Source: Eukaryota sp. TZLM1-RC (taxonomy: Eukaryota > Metamonada: BaSk clade). Taken from it: a DNA stretch of 64,000 nucleotides. A program made the translations under genes and the position numbers. Numbering within the stretch: the first letter of the stretch is position 1; every line of letters begins with the position of its first letter. The notes beneath the pieces are model-generated. The model worked only from the letters and a program-made list of their open reading frames with translations. It was not told the DNA's origin and made no database searches. Shown here in pieces: positions 22,384-35,170 of this stretch. The DNA lies in assembly GCA_040285825.1 (NCBI GenBank), contig JAUPSS010000005.1, positions 682,001-746,000 on the forward strand, given 5' to 3'.

Positions 22384-23163
22384 GGACTCTCAATCTTCTT
22401 CTTCTAACAGCTGACAGCAAACATTCAATATTTCGAAACAATCTTCCGTCTTGTTGTCTTCTTCAGAATCTTCTTCTGGACGACAACTTGCCAGGAAATC
22501 ATACACTGCTATTAATTTGTTTACACGCTCTTCAGTGAGTCTATTTCTACGCTTAGAATGAATCCAATCATGTAGACTCCACAATCTCTCAACGGCAGAA
22601 GCAGACACAAATTGGGACACCACTTGTAATGCCAATTTTTGAAGCTCAGGTGCGTCATAACCAAACTGCTGCCACCAGATCATAGCATTAAAATTTTCTT
22701 TCTCTCTTCCTGCTAATGATAAGGGCCTTCCAAAACTTGTGTGATTATTGAATCTTTGAAAAACAGAAAATTGACGCAGTAAATCTAGTGCCATATCACT
22801 GTCGTAACTGGTATTTTTTAACACAAAATCTTGAAACTTACTTATATCAAATAACCGTTCAGCAAAATTGAGTCTTTCAGGAAGATAATTTTTTGGGTTT
22901 AGCATCGCAGAAGCAACGTATAAATCGGTTATTAATTGACTGGTTCAGTCATAAAACGATGCAATGATGAGATTCTTCCTCTCATCGGTGATAATGCATG
23001 ATCTCATCGGTACCGCATCCTTCGTTCCGACCCTCAGCTTGTATACAGAGTATTCGTGCAGGAACGTTGCAATACTCTCGGTATCGGCTTTGGTCAACTC
23101 AGGAATACAGTGGTTGGATTGATGGTGTTTCATCAGTCTGCGATGGAGATACGGGGGATACAA
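22384..23163 (-). pseudogene. Array copy 2: fusion frame broken by a stop
   Basis: A G-to-A change (TTCAGTCATAAAACG on the plus strand) creates TGA after IIASFYD, near 22945. The dimerisation block from 22905 downward is intact. Confidence 0.8.
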
Positions 23164-23399
23164 CAGTATACAGTAACGTTACTGTAGGTTAAGCGTACAC
23201 ACCTGATAAAGTAAAGGAAGATTTATGATAAACAGAGTTGCACCCCCAACGAAAATGCGTTTTTTTCGTCAGGGCTGCGTTTATATCAAATGAATATTCT
23301 AATTTGGATGAAATTCTGTACTATATGTAACAAATAAACACATTGTAACTATAATTTATTGTAAAACTAAAACACCAACAATAGATCAGTTCATTGCCT

Positions 23400-24190
23400 T
23401 AGAAACTAGGACTCCCAATCTTCTTCTTCTAACAGCTGACAGCAAACATTCAATATTTCGAAACAATCTTCCGTCTTGTTGTCTTCTTCAGAATCTTCTT
23501 CTGGACGACAACTTGCCAGGAAATCATACACTGCTATTAATTTGTTTACACGCTCTTCAGTGAGTCTATTTCTACGCTTAGAATGAATCCAATCATGTAG
23601 ACTCCACAATCTCTCAACTGCAGAAGCAGACACAAATTGGGACACCACTTGTAATGCCAATTTTTGAAGCTCAGGTGCGTCATAACCAAACTGCTGCCAC
23701 CAGATCATAGCATTAAAATTTTCTTTCTCTTTTCCTGCTAATGATAAGGGCCTTCCAAAACTTGTGTGACTATTGAATCTTTGAAAAACAGAAAATTGAC
23801 GCAGTAAATCTAGTGCCATATCACTGTCGTAACTGGTATTTTTTAACACAAAATCTTGAAACTTACTTATATCAAATAACCGTTCAGCAAAATTGAGTCT
23901 TTCAGGAAGATAATTTTTTGGGTTTAGCATCGCAGAAGCAACGTATAAATCGGTTATTAATTGACTGGTTCAGTCATAAAACGATGCAATGATGAGATTC
24001 TTCCTCTCATCGGTGATAATGCATGATCTCTCAAGGGTACCGCATCCTTCGTTCCGACCCTCAGCTTGTATACAGAGTATTTGTGCAGGAACGTTGCAAT
24101 ACTCTCGGTATCGGCTTTGGTCAACTCAGGAATACAGTGGTTGGATTGATGGTGTTTCATCAGTCTGCGATGGAGATACGGGGGATACAA
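23400..24190 (-). pseudogene. Array copy 3: fusion frame broken at the junction
   Basis: Shares the stop of copy 2 and in addition has altered bases at the gag-hAT junction (CATGATCTCTCAAGGGTACC), which shifts the frame. It therefore probably derives from copy 2 by amplification. Confidence 0.8.
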
Positions 24191-24442
24191 CAGTATACAG
24201 TAACGTTACTGTAGGTTAAGCGTACACACCTGATAAAGTAAAGGAAGATTTATGATAAACAGAGTTGCACCCCCAACGAAAATGCGTTTTTTTCGTCAGG
24301 GCTGCGTTTATATCAAATGAATATTCTAATTTGGATGAAATTCTGTACTATATGTAACAAATAAACACATTGTAACTATAATTTATTGTAAAACTAAAAA
24401 CACCAACAATAGATCAGTTCATTGCCTTAGAAACTAGGACTC

Positions 24443-25186
24443 TCAATCTTCTTCTTCTAACAGCTGACAGCAAACATTCAAAATTTCGAAACAATCTTCC
24501 GTCTTGTTGTCTTCTTCAGAATCTTCTTCTGGACGACAACTTGCCAGGAAATCATACACTGCTATTAATTTGTTTACACGCTCTTCAGTGAGTCTATTTC
24601 TACGCTTAGAATGAATCCAATCATGTAGACTCCACAATCTCTCAACTGCAGAAGCAGACACAAATTGGGACACCACTTGTAATGCCAATTTTTGAAGCTC
24701 AGGTGCGTCATAACCAAACTGCTGCCACCAGATCATAGCATTAAAATTTTCTTTCTCTCTTCCTGCTAATGATAAGGGCCTTCCAAAACTTGTGTGATTA
24801 TTGAATCTTTGAAAAACAGAAAATTGACGCAGTAAATCTAGTGCCTTATCACTGTCGTAACTGGTATTTTTTAACACAAAATCTTGAAACTTACTTATAT
24901 CAAATAACCGTTCAGCAAAATTGAGTCTTTCAGGAAGATAATTTTTTGGGTTTAGCATCGCAGAAGCAACGTATAAATCGGTTATTAATTGACTGGTTCG
25001 GTCATCAAACGATGCAATGATGAGATTCTTCCTCTCATCGGTGATAATGCATGATCTCATCGGTACCGCATCCTTCGTTCCGACCCTCAGCTTGTATACA
25101 GAGTATTCGTGCAGGAACGTTGCAATACTCTCGGTATCGGCTTTGGTCAACTCAGGAATACAGTGGTTGGATTGATGGTGTTTCAT
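24443..25186 (-). pseudogene. Array copy 4: open gag-hAT fusion frame
   Basis: Open for 247 codons from the internal ATG at 25186. A run of 13 G (25206-25218) just upstream is the longest of the array. Confidence 0.8.
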
Positions 25187-25466
25187 CAGTCTGCGATGGA
25201 GATACGGGGGGGGGGGGGATACAACAGTATACAGTAACGTTACTGTAGGTTAAGCGTACACACCTGATAAAGTAAAGGAAGATTTATGATAAACAGAGTT
25301 GCACCCCCAACGAAAATGCGTTTTTTTCGTCAGGGCTGCGTTTATATCAAATGAATATTCTAATTTGGATGAAATTCTGTACTATATGTAACAAATAAAC
25401 ACATTGTAACTATAATTTATTGTAAAACTAAAACACCAACAATAGATCAGTTCATTGCCTTAGAAA

Positions 25467-26219
25467 CTAGGACTCCCGATCTTCTTCTTCTAACAGCTGA
25501 CAGCAAACATTCAATATTTCGAAACAATCTTCCGTCTTGTTGTCTTCTTCAGAATCTTCTTCTGGACGACAACTTGCCAGGAAATCATACACTGCTATTA
25601 ATTTGTTTACACGCTCTTCAGTGAGTCTATTTCTACGCTTAGAATGAATCCAATCATGTAGACTCCACAATCTCTCAACTGCAGAAGCAGACACAAATTG
25701 GGACACCACTTGTAATGCCAATTTTTGAAGCTCAGGTGCGTCATAACCAAACTGCTGCCACCAGATCATAGCATTAAAATTTTCTTTCTCTTTTCCTGCT
25801 AATGATAAGGGCCTTCCAAAACTTGGGTGATTATTGAATCTTTGAAAAACAGAAAATTGACGCAGTAAATCTAGTGCCTTATCACTGTCGTAACTGGTAT
25901 TTTTTAACACAAAATCTTGAAACTTACTTATATCAAATAACCGTTCAGCAAAATTGAGTCTTTCAGGAAGATAATTTTTTGGGTTTAGCATCGCAGAAGC
26001 AACGTATAAATCGGTTATTAATTGACTGGTTCGGTCATCAAACGATGCAATGATGAGATTCTTCCTGTCATCGGTGATAATGCATGATCTCATCGGTACC
26101 GCATCCTTCGTTCCGACCCTCAGCTTGTATACAGAGTATTCGTGCAGGAACGTTGCAATACTCTCGGTATCGGCTTTGGTCAACTCAGGAATACAGTGGT
26201 TGGATTGATGGTGTTTCAT
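25467..26219 (-). pseudogene. Array copy 5: open gag-hAT fusion frame
   Basis: Open for 250 codons from 26219, ending DRES. The upstream G run has 9 bases. Confidence 0.8.
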
Positions 26220-26499
26220 CAGTCTGCGATGGAGATACGGGGGGGGGATACAACAGTATACAGTAACGTTACTGTAGGTTAAGCGTACACACCTGATAAA
26301 GTAAAGGAAGATTTATGATAAACAGAGTTGCACCCCCAACGAAAATGCGTTTTTTTCGTCAGGGCTGCGTTTATATCAAATGAATATTCTAATTTGGATG
26401 AAATTCTGTACTATATGTAACAAATAAACACATTGTAACTATAATTTATTGTAAAACTAAAACACCAACAATAGATCAGTTCATTGCCTTAGAAACTAG

Positions 26500-27285
26500 G
26501 ACTCTCAATCTTCTTCTTCTAACAGCTGACAGCAAACATTCAATATTTCGAAACAATCTTCCGTCTTGTTGTCTTCTTCAGAATCTTCTTCTGGACGACA
26601 ACTTGCCAGGAAATCATACACTGCTATTAATTTGTTTTACACGCTCTTCAGTGAGTCTATTTCTACGCTTAGAATGAATCCAATCATGTAGACTCCACAA
26701 TCTCTCAACGGCAGAAGCAGACACAAATTGGGACACCACTTGTAATGCCAATTTTTTTGAAGCTCAGGTGCGTCATAACCAAACTGCTGCCACCAGATCA
26801 TAGCATTAAAAATTTTTCTTTCTCTTTTCCTGCTAATGATAAGGGCCTTCCAAAAACTTGTGTGATTATTGAATCTTTGAAAAACAGAAAAATTGACGCA
26901 GTAAATCTAGTGCCTTATCACTGTCGTAACTGGTATTTTTTAACACAAAATCTTGAAACTTACTTATATCAAATAACCGTTCAGCAAAATTGAGTCTTTC
27001 AGGAAGATAATTTTTTGGGTTTAGCATCGCAGAAGCAACGTATAAATCGGTTATTAATTGACTGGTTCGGTCATCAAACGATGCAATGATGAGATTCTTC
27101 CTCTCATCGGTGATAATGCATGATCTCATCGGTACCGCATCCTTCGTTCCGACCCTCAGCTTGTATACAGAGTATTCGTGCAGGAACGTTGCAATACTCT
27201 CGGTATCGGCTTTGGTCAACTCAGGAATACAGTGGTTGGATTGATGGTGTTTCATCAGTCTGCGATGGAGATACGGGGGATACAA
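26500..27285 (-). pseudogene. Array copy 6: several homopolymer-length changes
   Basis: Relative to its neighbours, at least five homopolymers are one or more bases longer (for example near 26634, 26750, 26810, 26855 and 26890), shattering the frame. A pattern limited to homopolymers looks like consensus error. Confidence 0.75.
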
Positions 27286-27536
27286 CAGTATACAGTAACG
27301 TTACTGTAGGTTAAGCGTACACACCTGATAAAGTAAAGGAAGATTTATGATAAACAGAGTTGCACCCCCAACGAAAATGCGTTTTTTTCGTCAGGGCTGC
27401 GTTTATATCAAATGAATATTCTAATTTGGATGAAATTCTGTACTATATGTAACAAATAAACACATTGTAACTATAATTTATTGTAAAACTAAAACACCAA
27501 CAATAGATCAGTTCATTGCCTTAGAAACTAGGACTC

Positions 27537-28315
27537 TCAATCTTCTTCTTCTAACAGCTGACAGCAAACATTCAATATTTCGAAACAATCTTCCGTCTTG
27601 TTGTCTTCTTCAGAATCTTCTTCTGGACGACAACTTGCCAGGAAATCATACACTGCTATTAATTTGTTTACACGCTCTTCAGTGAGTCTATTTCTACGCT
27701 TAGAATGAATCCAATCATGTAGACTCCACAATCTCTCAACGGCAGAAGCAGACACAAATTGGGACACCACTTGTAATGCCAATTTTTGAAGCTCAGGTGC
27801 GTCATAACCAAACTGCTGCCACCAGATCATAGCATTAAAATTTTCTTTCTCTCTTCCTGCTAATGATAAGGGCCTTCCAAAACTTGTGTGATTATTGAAT
27901 CTTTGAAAAAAACAGAAAAATTGACGCAGTAAATCTAGTGCCTTATCACTGTCGTAACTGGTATTTTTTTAACACAAAAATCTTGAAACTTACTTATATC
28001 AAATAACCGTTCAGCAAAATTGAGTCTTTCAGGAAGATAATTTTTTGGGTTTAGCATCGCAGAAGCAACGTATAAATCGGTTATTAATTGACTGGTTCGG
28101 TCATCAAACGATGCAATGATGAGATTCTTCCTCTCATCGGTGATAATGCATGATCTCATCGGTACCGCATCCTTCGTTCCGACCCTCAGCTTGTATACAG
28201 AGTATTCGTGCAGGAACGTTGCAATACTCTCGGTATCGGCTTTGGTCAACTCAGGAATACAGTGGTTGGATTGATGGTGTTTCATCAGTCTGCGATGGAG
28301 ATACGGGGGATACAA
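27537..28315 (-). pseudogene. Array copy 7: homopolymer changes near 27905-27980
   Basis: The dimerisation part (27537-27830) and the gag start part (27935-28315) are each open but in different frames because of longer A and T runs between them. Confidence 0.75.
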
Positions 28316-28566
28316 CAGTATACAGTAACGTTACTGTAGGTTAAGCGTACACACCTGATAAAGTAAAGGAAGATTTATGATAAACAGAGTTGCACCCCCA
28401 ACGAAAATGCGTTTTTTTCGTCAGGGCTGCGTTTATATCAAATGAATATTCTAATTTGGATGAAATTCTGTACTATATGTAACAAATAAACACATTGTAA
28501 CTATAATTTATTGTAAAACTAAAACACCAACAATAGATCAGTTCATTGCCTTTGAAACTAGGACTC

Positions 28567-30050
28567 TCAATCTTCTTCTTCTAACAGCTGACAGCAAACA
28601 TTCAAAATTTCGAAACAATCTTCCGTCTTGTTGTCTTCTTCAGAATCTTCTTCTGGACGACAACTTGCCAGGAAATCATACACTGCTATTAATTTGTTTA
28701 CACGCTCTTCAGTGAGTCTATTTCTACGCTTAGAATGAATCCAATCATGTAGACTCCACAATCTCTCAGCTGCAGAAGCAGACACAAATTGGGACACCAC
28801 TTGTAATGCCAATTTTTGAAGCTCAGGTGCGTCATAACCAAACTGCTGCCACCATATCATAGCATTAAAATTTTCTTTCTCTCTTCCTGCTAATGATAAG
28901 AGCCTTCCAAAACTTGTGTGATTATTGAATCTTTGAAAAACAGAAAATTGACGCAGTAAATCTAGTGCCTTATCACTGTCGTAACTGGTATTTTTTAACA
29001 CAAAATCTTGAAACTTACTTATATCAAATAACCGTTCAGCAAAATTGAGTCTTTCAGGAAGATAATTTTTTGGGTTTAGCATCGCAGAAGCAACGTATAA
29101 ATCGGTTATTAATTGACTGGTTCGGTCATCAAACGATGCAATGATGAGATTCTTCCTCTCATCGGTGTTAATGATCCCATCATAATTAATCATTTCAATT
29201 TTAGCCTTTTCTATCAATTAAAGAATTTCTGCGGACAATGGCGTATTACAATCAAATAGTGTTAACAACTACAAAACTGGATAGCAACACTTATAAATTT
29301 CTTCAAACTCCAACCAAAGTGAAATACCATGTAACACTGTGCTCCATTGGTCTGCCGTGTTCCTGAGTGTACTTGATAATCGGCTTCTCCTTTCAGAATA
29401 GCTTTCCCCTTCAAAAATACTGATTATACTATCTTTCGCACCAAGTAAGCTTTCCAAAAGTATCCAGTTGGTGGCAAACCTGGTGTCCCCTGGTGTAGAC
29501 AATGAGCGACCACCATTGTTTCTCAAGACATCATAAAGTAACTGGTGGTTCTTGAGGAACATTACTAACTCAACAGCTCTTCTTATGATGTCTCGCACAA
29601 AAGGTAGTTTGTACACATCTTTAAAGAAATTCGAAAGCAGATGACATGTACAGAAGTTGTAAGAGATGCTTGGATTCTCCGACTGGATCCTGTTTCCAGC
29701 ATTTACATAAGCAGAACCTTGGTCAGTCACGATGTTGACGACTTTTCCTTTTAATTCACTGATTTCCTGTTCTAAAACCTCTTTCAGGTAGTCACCATTT
29801 TGTGACACGGCATCGTTATGGACTGTTTTCAAATGTATTACCGAGTTACCTGTTGATTCCATGTTACCAATCAATGAATGTTTTGACACTGAGGTGAACG
29901 AGTCTGCCATTACTGTGCATCCAATATCAGAAATGTTGTCATTGGCTGCTTTTCTTTCTGTGACTGCATCTTTGTAACGGTTATCGAGCATGGTGGTACG
30001 CAAAGCATTATAACCGATTTTTTGGACAGATGGGCCTGCTGCTGCAAGGG
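28567..30050 (-). pseudogene. hAT transposase (DUF659 type), founder of the array, two in-frame stops
   Basis: This is the only copy with the upstream catalytic region. In one frame it reads AGPSVQKIGYNALRTTML, the DUF659-like core with CTVMADSFTS (first catalytic Asp) and VNIVTDQGSAYVNA (second Asp), a helical insertion region, and the C-terminal dimerisation block with SASAAERLWSLHDW. Two in-frame stops (about 29269 and 29220) separate the core from the C-terminal part, with no shift. Upstream, TTTCACCCTTGCAG before the first codon could be an intron acceptor; a BED zinc finger is not found. DNA transposases of this class cut and paste elements with 8-bp target duplications. Confidence 0.82.
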
Positions 30051-30970
30051 TGAAATTGAAACTTAGGGACCAACAAGATCAGTATTTATTTAATTTTGAC
30101 AATGTAACAAGTCTCAGTAGCACAATAGCTCTTTAAACGCCTGATATTGGGTCAGTGATTGTTCAAGAATAGTTAACAGTAACCGAAAATACAAAGTCTA
30201 TCTCATCAGGTGGTTACAAAGCCTGTGTTGGTTTGATCCGCTCTTCGCAATTATAAAGATCAAAGATGCTATCCATACTGTTTTCCTTGATTTGAGCGCT
30301 GTTTACCATTATAACTCTGCAGCTAGTTTTTCTATTCATTCATGGAGCTGTATATGAGCTTCTTCAATTTCCCTTGACAGGTTACGTCGTTTACCGCCTC
30401 ATCAATATTCCGTCCAAATACACAAATATCAATATTCTATTTGTTGAAACTTAGTGGTTGGGTTACTTGAGAGCAGTTGTAAACGACATTGGATAAACTC
30501 ACCACTGAGACCCAGTTCTCCTTGAATTTATAAACACTTTAATCATTGGGAAGACCCAAAACCAGTTTTAGGACCAATGTCTCTTCTTCAACATACCCAC
30601 ACACACCTACCAATTGTTGTTACAAAGGCTGATCAAAACGCTTGTTGTTCAGAATTGGAGCAGAAATTCCTCAACTGGATTTTGAAATGTGGCCACTTCA
30701 CCAATGATTTCTTATAATGTTTGCTATCCGATCACAAAGGTTTGAATTTTCTTATTCTACACAAAATTTCCCTCATCACTATTTCAAAGTTATATTGAAC
30801 ATCATATTTTCAAGAAACAGGAGTGACATTTACAGCTTAAGACTAATTTTTTAATTAATTTGGACATATTTTTGATTTTCCAACAATACGGACAAAAATG
30901 TGAACAAGATCCACACCTTTTTCCAAAACCATCTATTGCAATATTGTAATAAAGGCCATGGATACAATCT
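30051..30970. other. Intergenic or decayed transposon sequence
   Basis: No intact frame. Near 30270 the plus strand reads HTVFLDLSA, weakly like the F.DL..A motif of non-LTR reverse transcriptases, but nothing else supports this. Confidence 0.3.
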
Positions 30971-30972
30971 GA

Positions 30973-31315
30973 GTGTGGATGAAAAAAATTCTGTCAAGTG
31001 TTTTCTTGAAAAACAAGACCAAACAAGATTCATCTTCGTCTACTAAAACCAATCTTGCGGAAGAACTGGCCAAAGTCACTGCTAACTCTTCTTCTTCCCA
31101 GTCAATAGACCTCTCATTCGTACCAGCAACTTCAACTGTTGTTGAACGTCTTTTTAGAAGGGCTAAGTTAACGGATGGATGTTTAAGAACATGACTAAAT
31201 ACTGAGTCTTCAGAAATTCAACTCTTTCTTCTCTATAACCGCAAGCAATGGGATGAAGCCACAGTGAGGACTATCGTAAATAGCCGTCCTTATTACAATG
31301 TTAGAGAGTGATTGT
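30973..31315 (+). pseudogene. hAT transposase C-terminal fragment, different subfamily
   Basis: The frame reads FVPATSTVVERLFRRAKLTD and, beyond a frame change near 31195, SEIQLFLLYNRKQWDEATV. This is the hAT dimerisation signature (..S..VERLFSRAK....R......LE..LFL..N...W). The subfamily differs from the array hAT and the 33-34 kb hAT. Confidence 0.65.
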
Positions 31316-31454
31316 TTGTGTTCTATAAAGCCTGTTTTGCATGTAGATGGGAGTGATCAAATAAACCTATTATTATTACTAATCTATTAGTCTCAATGTG
31401 TTGTAAGCAATATTAACTGCAATATATTACAATAAAACAATATATTTATTGCTG

Positions 31455-32772
31455 AACTTGTGTCCTCTAGACACCCAATAAAGATCCTTGGTAGCAGATT
31501 CCAACACAAAACCAGGACCATAGATCCTACACGCACAGAGTCTTTACTGAATCTTCCCAGACCTAAGACTGTGAAAGACGCCCGTAGCCTTATCGGCTCA
31601 GTCAACTTCATTAGGGAATGGCTTCCAAGCATGTTGCCCCGATCATCAAATTAACACATGGCAAACCACGTCGCTTGCAGTGGAAAGACACTCACGACTA
31701 CCATTTAGCCGAAATCAAACGCCTGATCGCGGAGCATATGCCTCTCAACCTACCTCCGGTGGATAACCAAGTACTAATTAGTTGTGATGCCTCTGATATA
31801 GCAGTTGGCGGCGTGATTTGGGAACAAATAGAACCCACTAAGGACCCTGGAACTTCCTTACTCAATAGCAAATGTAGACCAATCAGCTTCTTCAGCAGCT
31901 TGTTGACTAACTCCCAGCAGAACTGGCCCACGGAACAGAAAGAGCTTTATGCTATCCTTCTCATGCTTACCGAAAGTGGCTTCGAGAACTACCTCAAAGG
32001 AAGGCGTCTGATCATTTTCACAGATCACCAAAACCTTACTTACATGCTTACCGCTCCGAACAAAAACAGAATAGTCAGAAGGTGGCTTCCCATCTATTCT
32101 GAGTTCCTATTCGACATAGTTCATACAAAAGGGGAAGAGAACCATTGGGCAGACATGCTATCTAGGATAGTACCGCACCAAGACAATCATACCATCAACC
32201 ATCTGGTACATTCTAATGACCAAGAGTTTCACCCTATCTACTACACAAATAGGATTGACGAAACTGAGTCAGAGAGATGCTTCGTTGAAGATCTCCATAC
32301 ATTTGAGAAGGTGCTCATCCTTCAAGACAAATGCTCCAATGACCTTCCACTCTTCGAGCCATGGCTCTGCAAGATCAGGTCCGAACAAAAGCGAGCCCTC
32401 GCTAACCAGGACACCTCGTTTAACAACTGTACTTTGGATAGTCGTCTAGATCTTTATCTGACTCCAGAGCACAAGATCGTGATTCCTCAATCACTGGTTA
32501 CGGATACGCTTAACCTTCTACATGGACTCCCGCAAGGTGGCCACCCCAGTAAGGCAGAAAGTCTCCTCAGACTCAAGAACAGCGACTACTGGTGGCCTAA
32601 CATGCTTTCAGACATGACCAAGCACGTCCAAGAATGCCCCTCCTGTCAGAAGACAGCAGCAGTCCCCAAACTGCATGTCCCTACAACTGGTTCCTTGTGG
32701 GCTGACAGACCATTCGCAAGAGTTAACGTCGACGTCATTGATCCTCTTCCAGAAGATCAAGACGGCCACAGA
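31455..32772 (+). pseudogene. Ty3/gypsy pol: RT end, RNase H, integrase zinc finger
   Basis: Starts inside RT (IKILGSRFQHKTRTID, then LPRPKTVKDARSLIGSVNF). After a frame break near 31640 a complete RNase H follows with all four acidic residues visible: SCDASDIAVGG, TEQKELYAI, TDHQNLTYML, ENHWADMLSR. The integrase HHCC finger (LLHGLPQGGHPS...CPSCQ) and its first catalytic segment NVDVIDPLPEDQDG follow, where the hAT element interrupts it. This is the only pol here whose RNase H is uninterrupted. Confidence 0.88.
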
Positions 32773-34962
32773 CAGGGATGACTAAAGTGGTCCAAAAAAT
32801 GAAATGAAAGTACTTTATTTACTTTAAGCTTTACTTTAAACTTTAACCTTTAAGCTCTAAAATTGGCTAAAGTGGTATAAAGTAGTGAACGCTTCTTTCT
32901 TTACTCTCCACCCCTTTCTCACTTCATTTTTCTTATATATTTTCTTTTGTTAATGATTTCACTCCCTTGTGAGGCTTGGAAGAATGTCTGTCAAGTCAAC
33001 GAAGTTGTTTCAAAGACTTGTGGGCGTTTTCAATGTCTATTATGCGATGAGGTCTATTCTGTCAACCGATGGGCTATGGAAGGGCATTATGTACCTGACC
33101 TACTACCTAAAAGACTTTTAGTGAAGGTCTCCCTCTAACGAAAGTTAGTAGTGGAACATTGCTACAAGACTTGATAGATAAATCAGTTGAGCATTTTAAG
33201 TTATATGGACAAGTTTTTCAATTACCTTCTTACACCAAATTACAGTCATCTGTGGGACCACGAGTGGTCATTAGTGTAAAAGACGGAATTAAAAAACAAC
33301 TCACCCAACACAAATTGACAGGATTTTGCCTGGCAATAGATGGTTCTGAAGTAAATGGCAATTCTTTAATCAATTTTTGTTTGATTGCTCCAGGGAAATC
33401 AATTTTCTGGAAAGCTGTCGATGCGGAGACCAATCGAAAGAATGAAACATATCTTACCAATTTATTTGAAACCACAATTCAAGAAATCGGCCCTGATTTG
33501 GTCAATTGTGTGATAACTGATGCAGCTCCAAATTATCTTAATGCTGCCAATAATTTATTCAATATGGTAAAAGTCAAAGGACTCAGGTGTGCAATTCACA
33601 CTTTGAATTCCTTTATGAAAGATATTTTAGAAGTGAATTCACAATTCAAGATAGACTCTATATGCCAGTTGATCGTACCTGCCATTAAAGTCGTTACGTT
33701 CGTTCTAAAACCATTTATTAAGAAGCTCATGCGAAAAGTTTCTACAACAAAGAAGTTGAAACGAATAGCCACTACAAGGTTCTATACACATTTTCTTGTG
33801 TTGGAAAGAGTAGTTGAGCTTTATCCATTTATAGCCCATACCTTGACTCATGAAGAGTATGTCCGATGGCTATCCTTCCCCGAACAACGGGGTTTACGTC
33901 AGGAATCCTGTGACGTAAAGCGAATTTTAGCCAATGAAAACTATTGGACAAAAGTGGAAAAATTGGTGGACTTCATGAAACCACTTGTCAATATCATGCA
34001 AAGAATTGATAGTTTGACACCAATTATGGGCAAACTGTATCGCTATCTACAAATGGAAAAAGAAAGAATGGATCTCACTCAACTATCATTTATATCAGAA
34101 GAAGAACACAGTCTACTTCTTCAGAGATTTGAATTCAGAATTTTGCAAATCTTCAACGACTATCATCGGGCGGCTTTTTGTTTGGATCCTGAATTTAGGG
34201 ATTTAATTACAGAACAACAATTTCAAGAGTGTCGTGATGCTTTGTTTCGAGTGACTGAAGAACAATTTGGACGGGCAAAAAAGGCAGACATCATTCATCA
34301 ATGGTCTTGTTATGTTGCAGGGTCAGATTTATTCGAACACGGTGAACTATTCAACATAGCTTCCAGAATGGCAGCACATGAATGGTGGTATGTTCATGGC
34401 GGTAACACTGAGCTATCTAACCTGGCAGTGAGACTGTTAAGTATGGTGACATCAACCTCAGAAGCTGAAAGAAACTGGTCGGACTTTCGTATTGTATGTA
34501 CACAAGAAAGAAACAAAATGAAAAGTCAGAGGGCAACAGATAGTGTGATGGTGAAGCATTACGTCAGAGGAGGAAGAAGTAGTTCAAAGAAGTATTGGGA
34601 CTGGCTGAATGGTGCAGATGTCCCCAATGAACCTGATGAGTTGGAAGTAAGTAGCGGGGTGTCATCCGATGAAGATGTAATTGAGATCCATGAGTAGAAG
34701 AGTGTTGGTGCTCATCCACCACATACTTAATTTTTCAATCAGTTTTTGATGAGTTTCTGAATAAATGTTAAGTTTTGTTATCTTATGGTGAATTGAAAAG
34801 TTACCTTACTTGAAGAGGATTTCGTAAATAGAATGTTCTCTATTAAAATGTACAACATGTTTGTCAAACCAAATAATGATGACTCTACTTTATCAAAAAA
34901 AGATTCTTTAAAGTAAAGTAAAGTAAAGTGCTTAAAGTACTTTACCACTTTAGTTATCCCTG
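32773..34962 (+). mobile_element. hAT DNA transposon with TIRs and 8-bp target duplication
   Basis: Terminal inverted repeats CAGGGATGACTAAAGTGG (left) and CAGGGATAACTAAAGTGG (right, reverse complement) differ at one base. Flanking 8-bp duplications are GCCACAGA (32765-32772) and GCCAAAGA (34963-34970), one mismatch. Both ends carry many short CTTTA/TAAAG subterminal repeats, typical transposase-binding sites of hAT elements. It sits in the integrase of the older chromovirus and encodes one transposase. Confidence 0.93.
32947..34697 (+). CDS. hAT transposase
   Basis: The main frame (33159-34697, 512 codons) shows the hAT layout: FCLAIDGSEVNGNSL with the first catalytic Asp, VNCVITDAAPNYLNAANNLF with the second, IHTLNSFMKDIL, a long helical insertion, and the C-terminal block EWWYVHGGNTELSNLAVRLL with TSEAERNWSDFR. 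An upstream frame (32947-33138) has CLLCDEVYSVNRWAMEGH, a possible BED-type finger. The two are offset by one base near 33115 in an AAAA run, and the later frame stays open upstream to that point, so a single indel or a short intron separates them. The acidic C-terminus ends VIEIHE. Otherwise it looks intact and may have been active recently. Confidence 0.85.
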
Positions 34963-34970
34963 GCCAAAGA

Positions 34971-35170
34971 TACATTCTTGTATTTGTGGATAGCTTCACG
35001 AGGTTCACTATCATAGTCCCTCTCAAAGAACTCAACGCCAACCTTACTGCTGACGCTCTCATATGGAAGGTATGCGCGATATTCGGGATCCCGTTCATAG
35101 TTCATAGTGACAACGGTCCTGAGTTCTCTAAAGCTGTCTTCGACGCTCTATGTGAGTCTTTGGGCATAGA
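34971..35170 (+). pseudogene. Integrase core piece of the older chromovirus
   Basis: Reads RYILVFVDSFTRFTIIVPLK and HSDNGPEFSKAVFDALCESL, ending at GID where the younger LTR begins. It includes the second catalytic Asp of the D,D,E integrase. Confidence 0.85.

Larger units (their letters stand above)
20955..29165 (-). repeat. Tandem array, about 1,025-bp units: hAT 3' part fused to gag 5' part
   Basis: Each unit holds, left to right on the plus strand: a palindrome-containing spacer, the 3' end and C-terminal coding part of a hAT transposase (minus), and the first 45 codons of gag (minus). gag start points recur at 21114, 22139, 23163, 24190, about 25215, about 26243, 27285 and 28315, giving spacings of 1024-1030 bp. 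Eight hAT ends and eight gag starts are present, i.e. seven duplications beyond the founding arrangement. The leftmost gag is full length and the rightmost hAT is full length, so the unit is defined by one junction, near GAGATCATGCATTATCACCGATG, which does not exist in either parent. Confidence 0.93.

Noticed and set aside
20946-28344. Repeated plus-strand 60-76-codon frames across the array
   Set aside because: They are the complementary shadow of the gag start in each unit.
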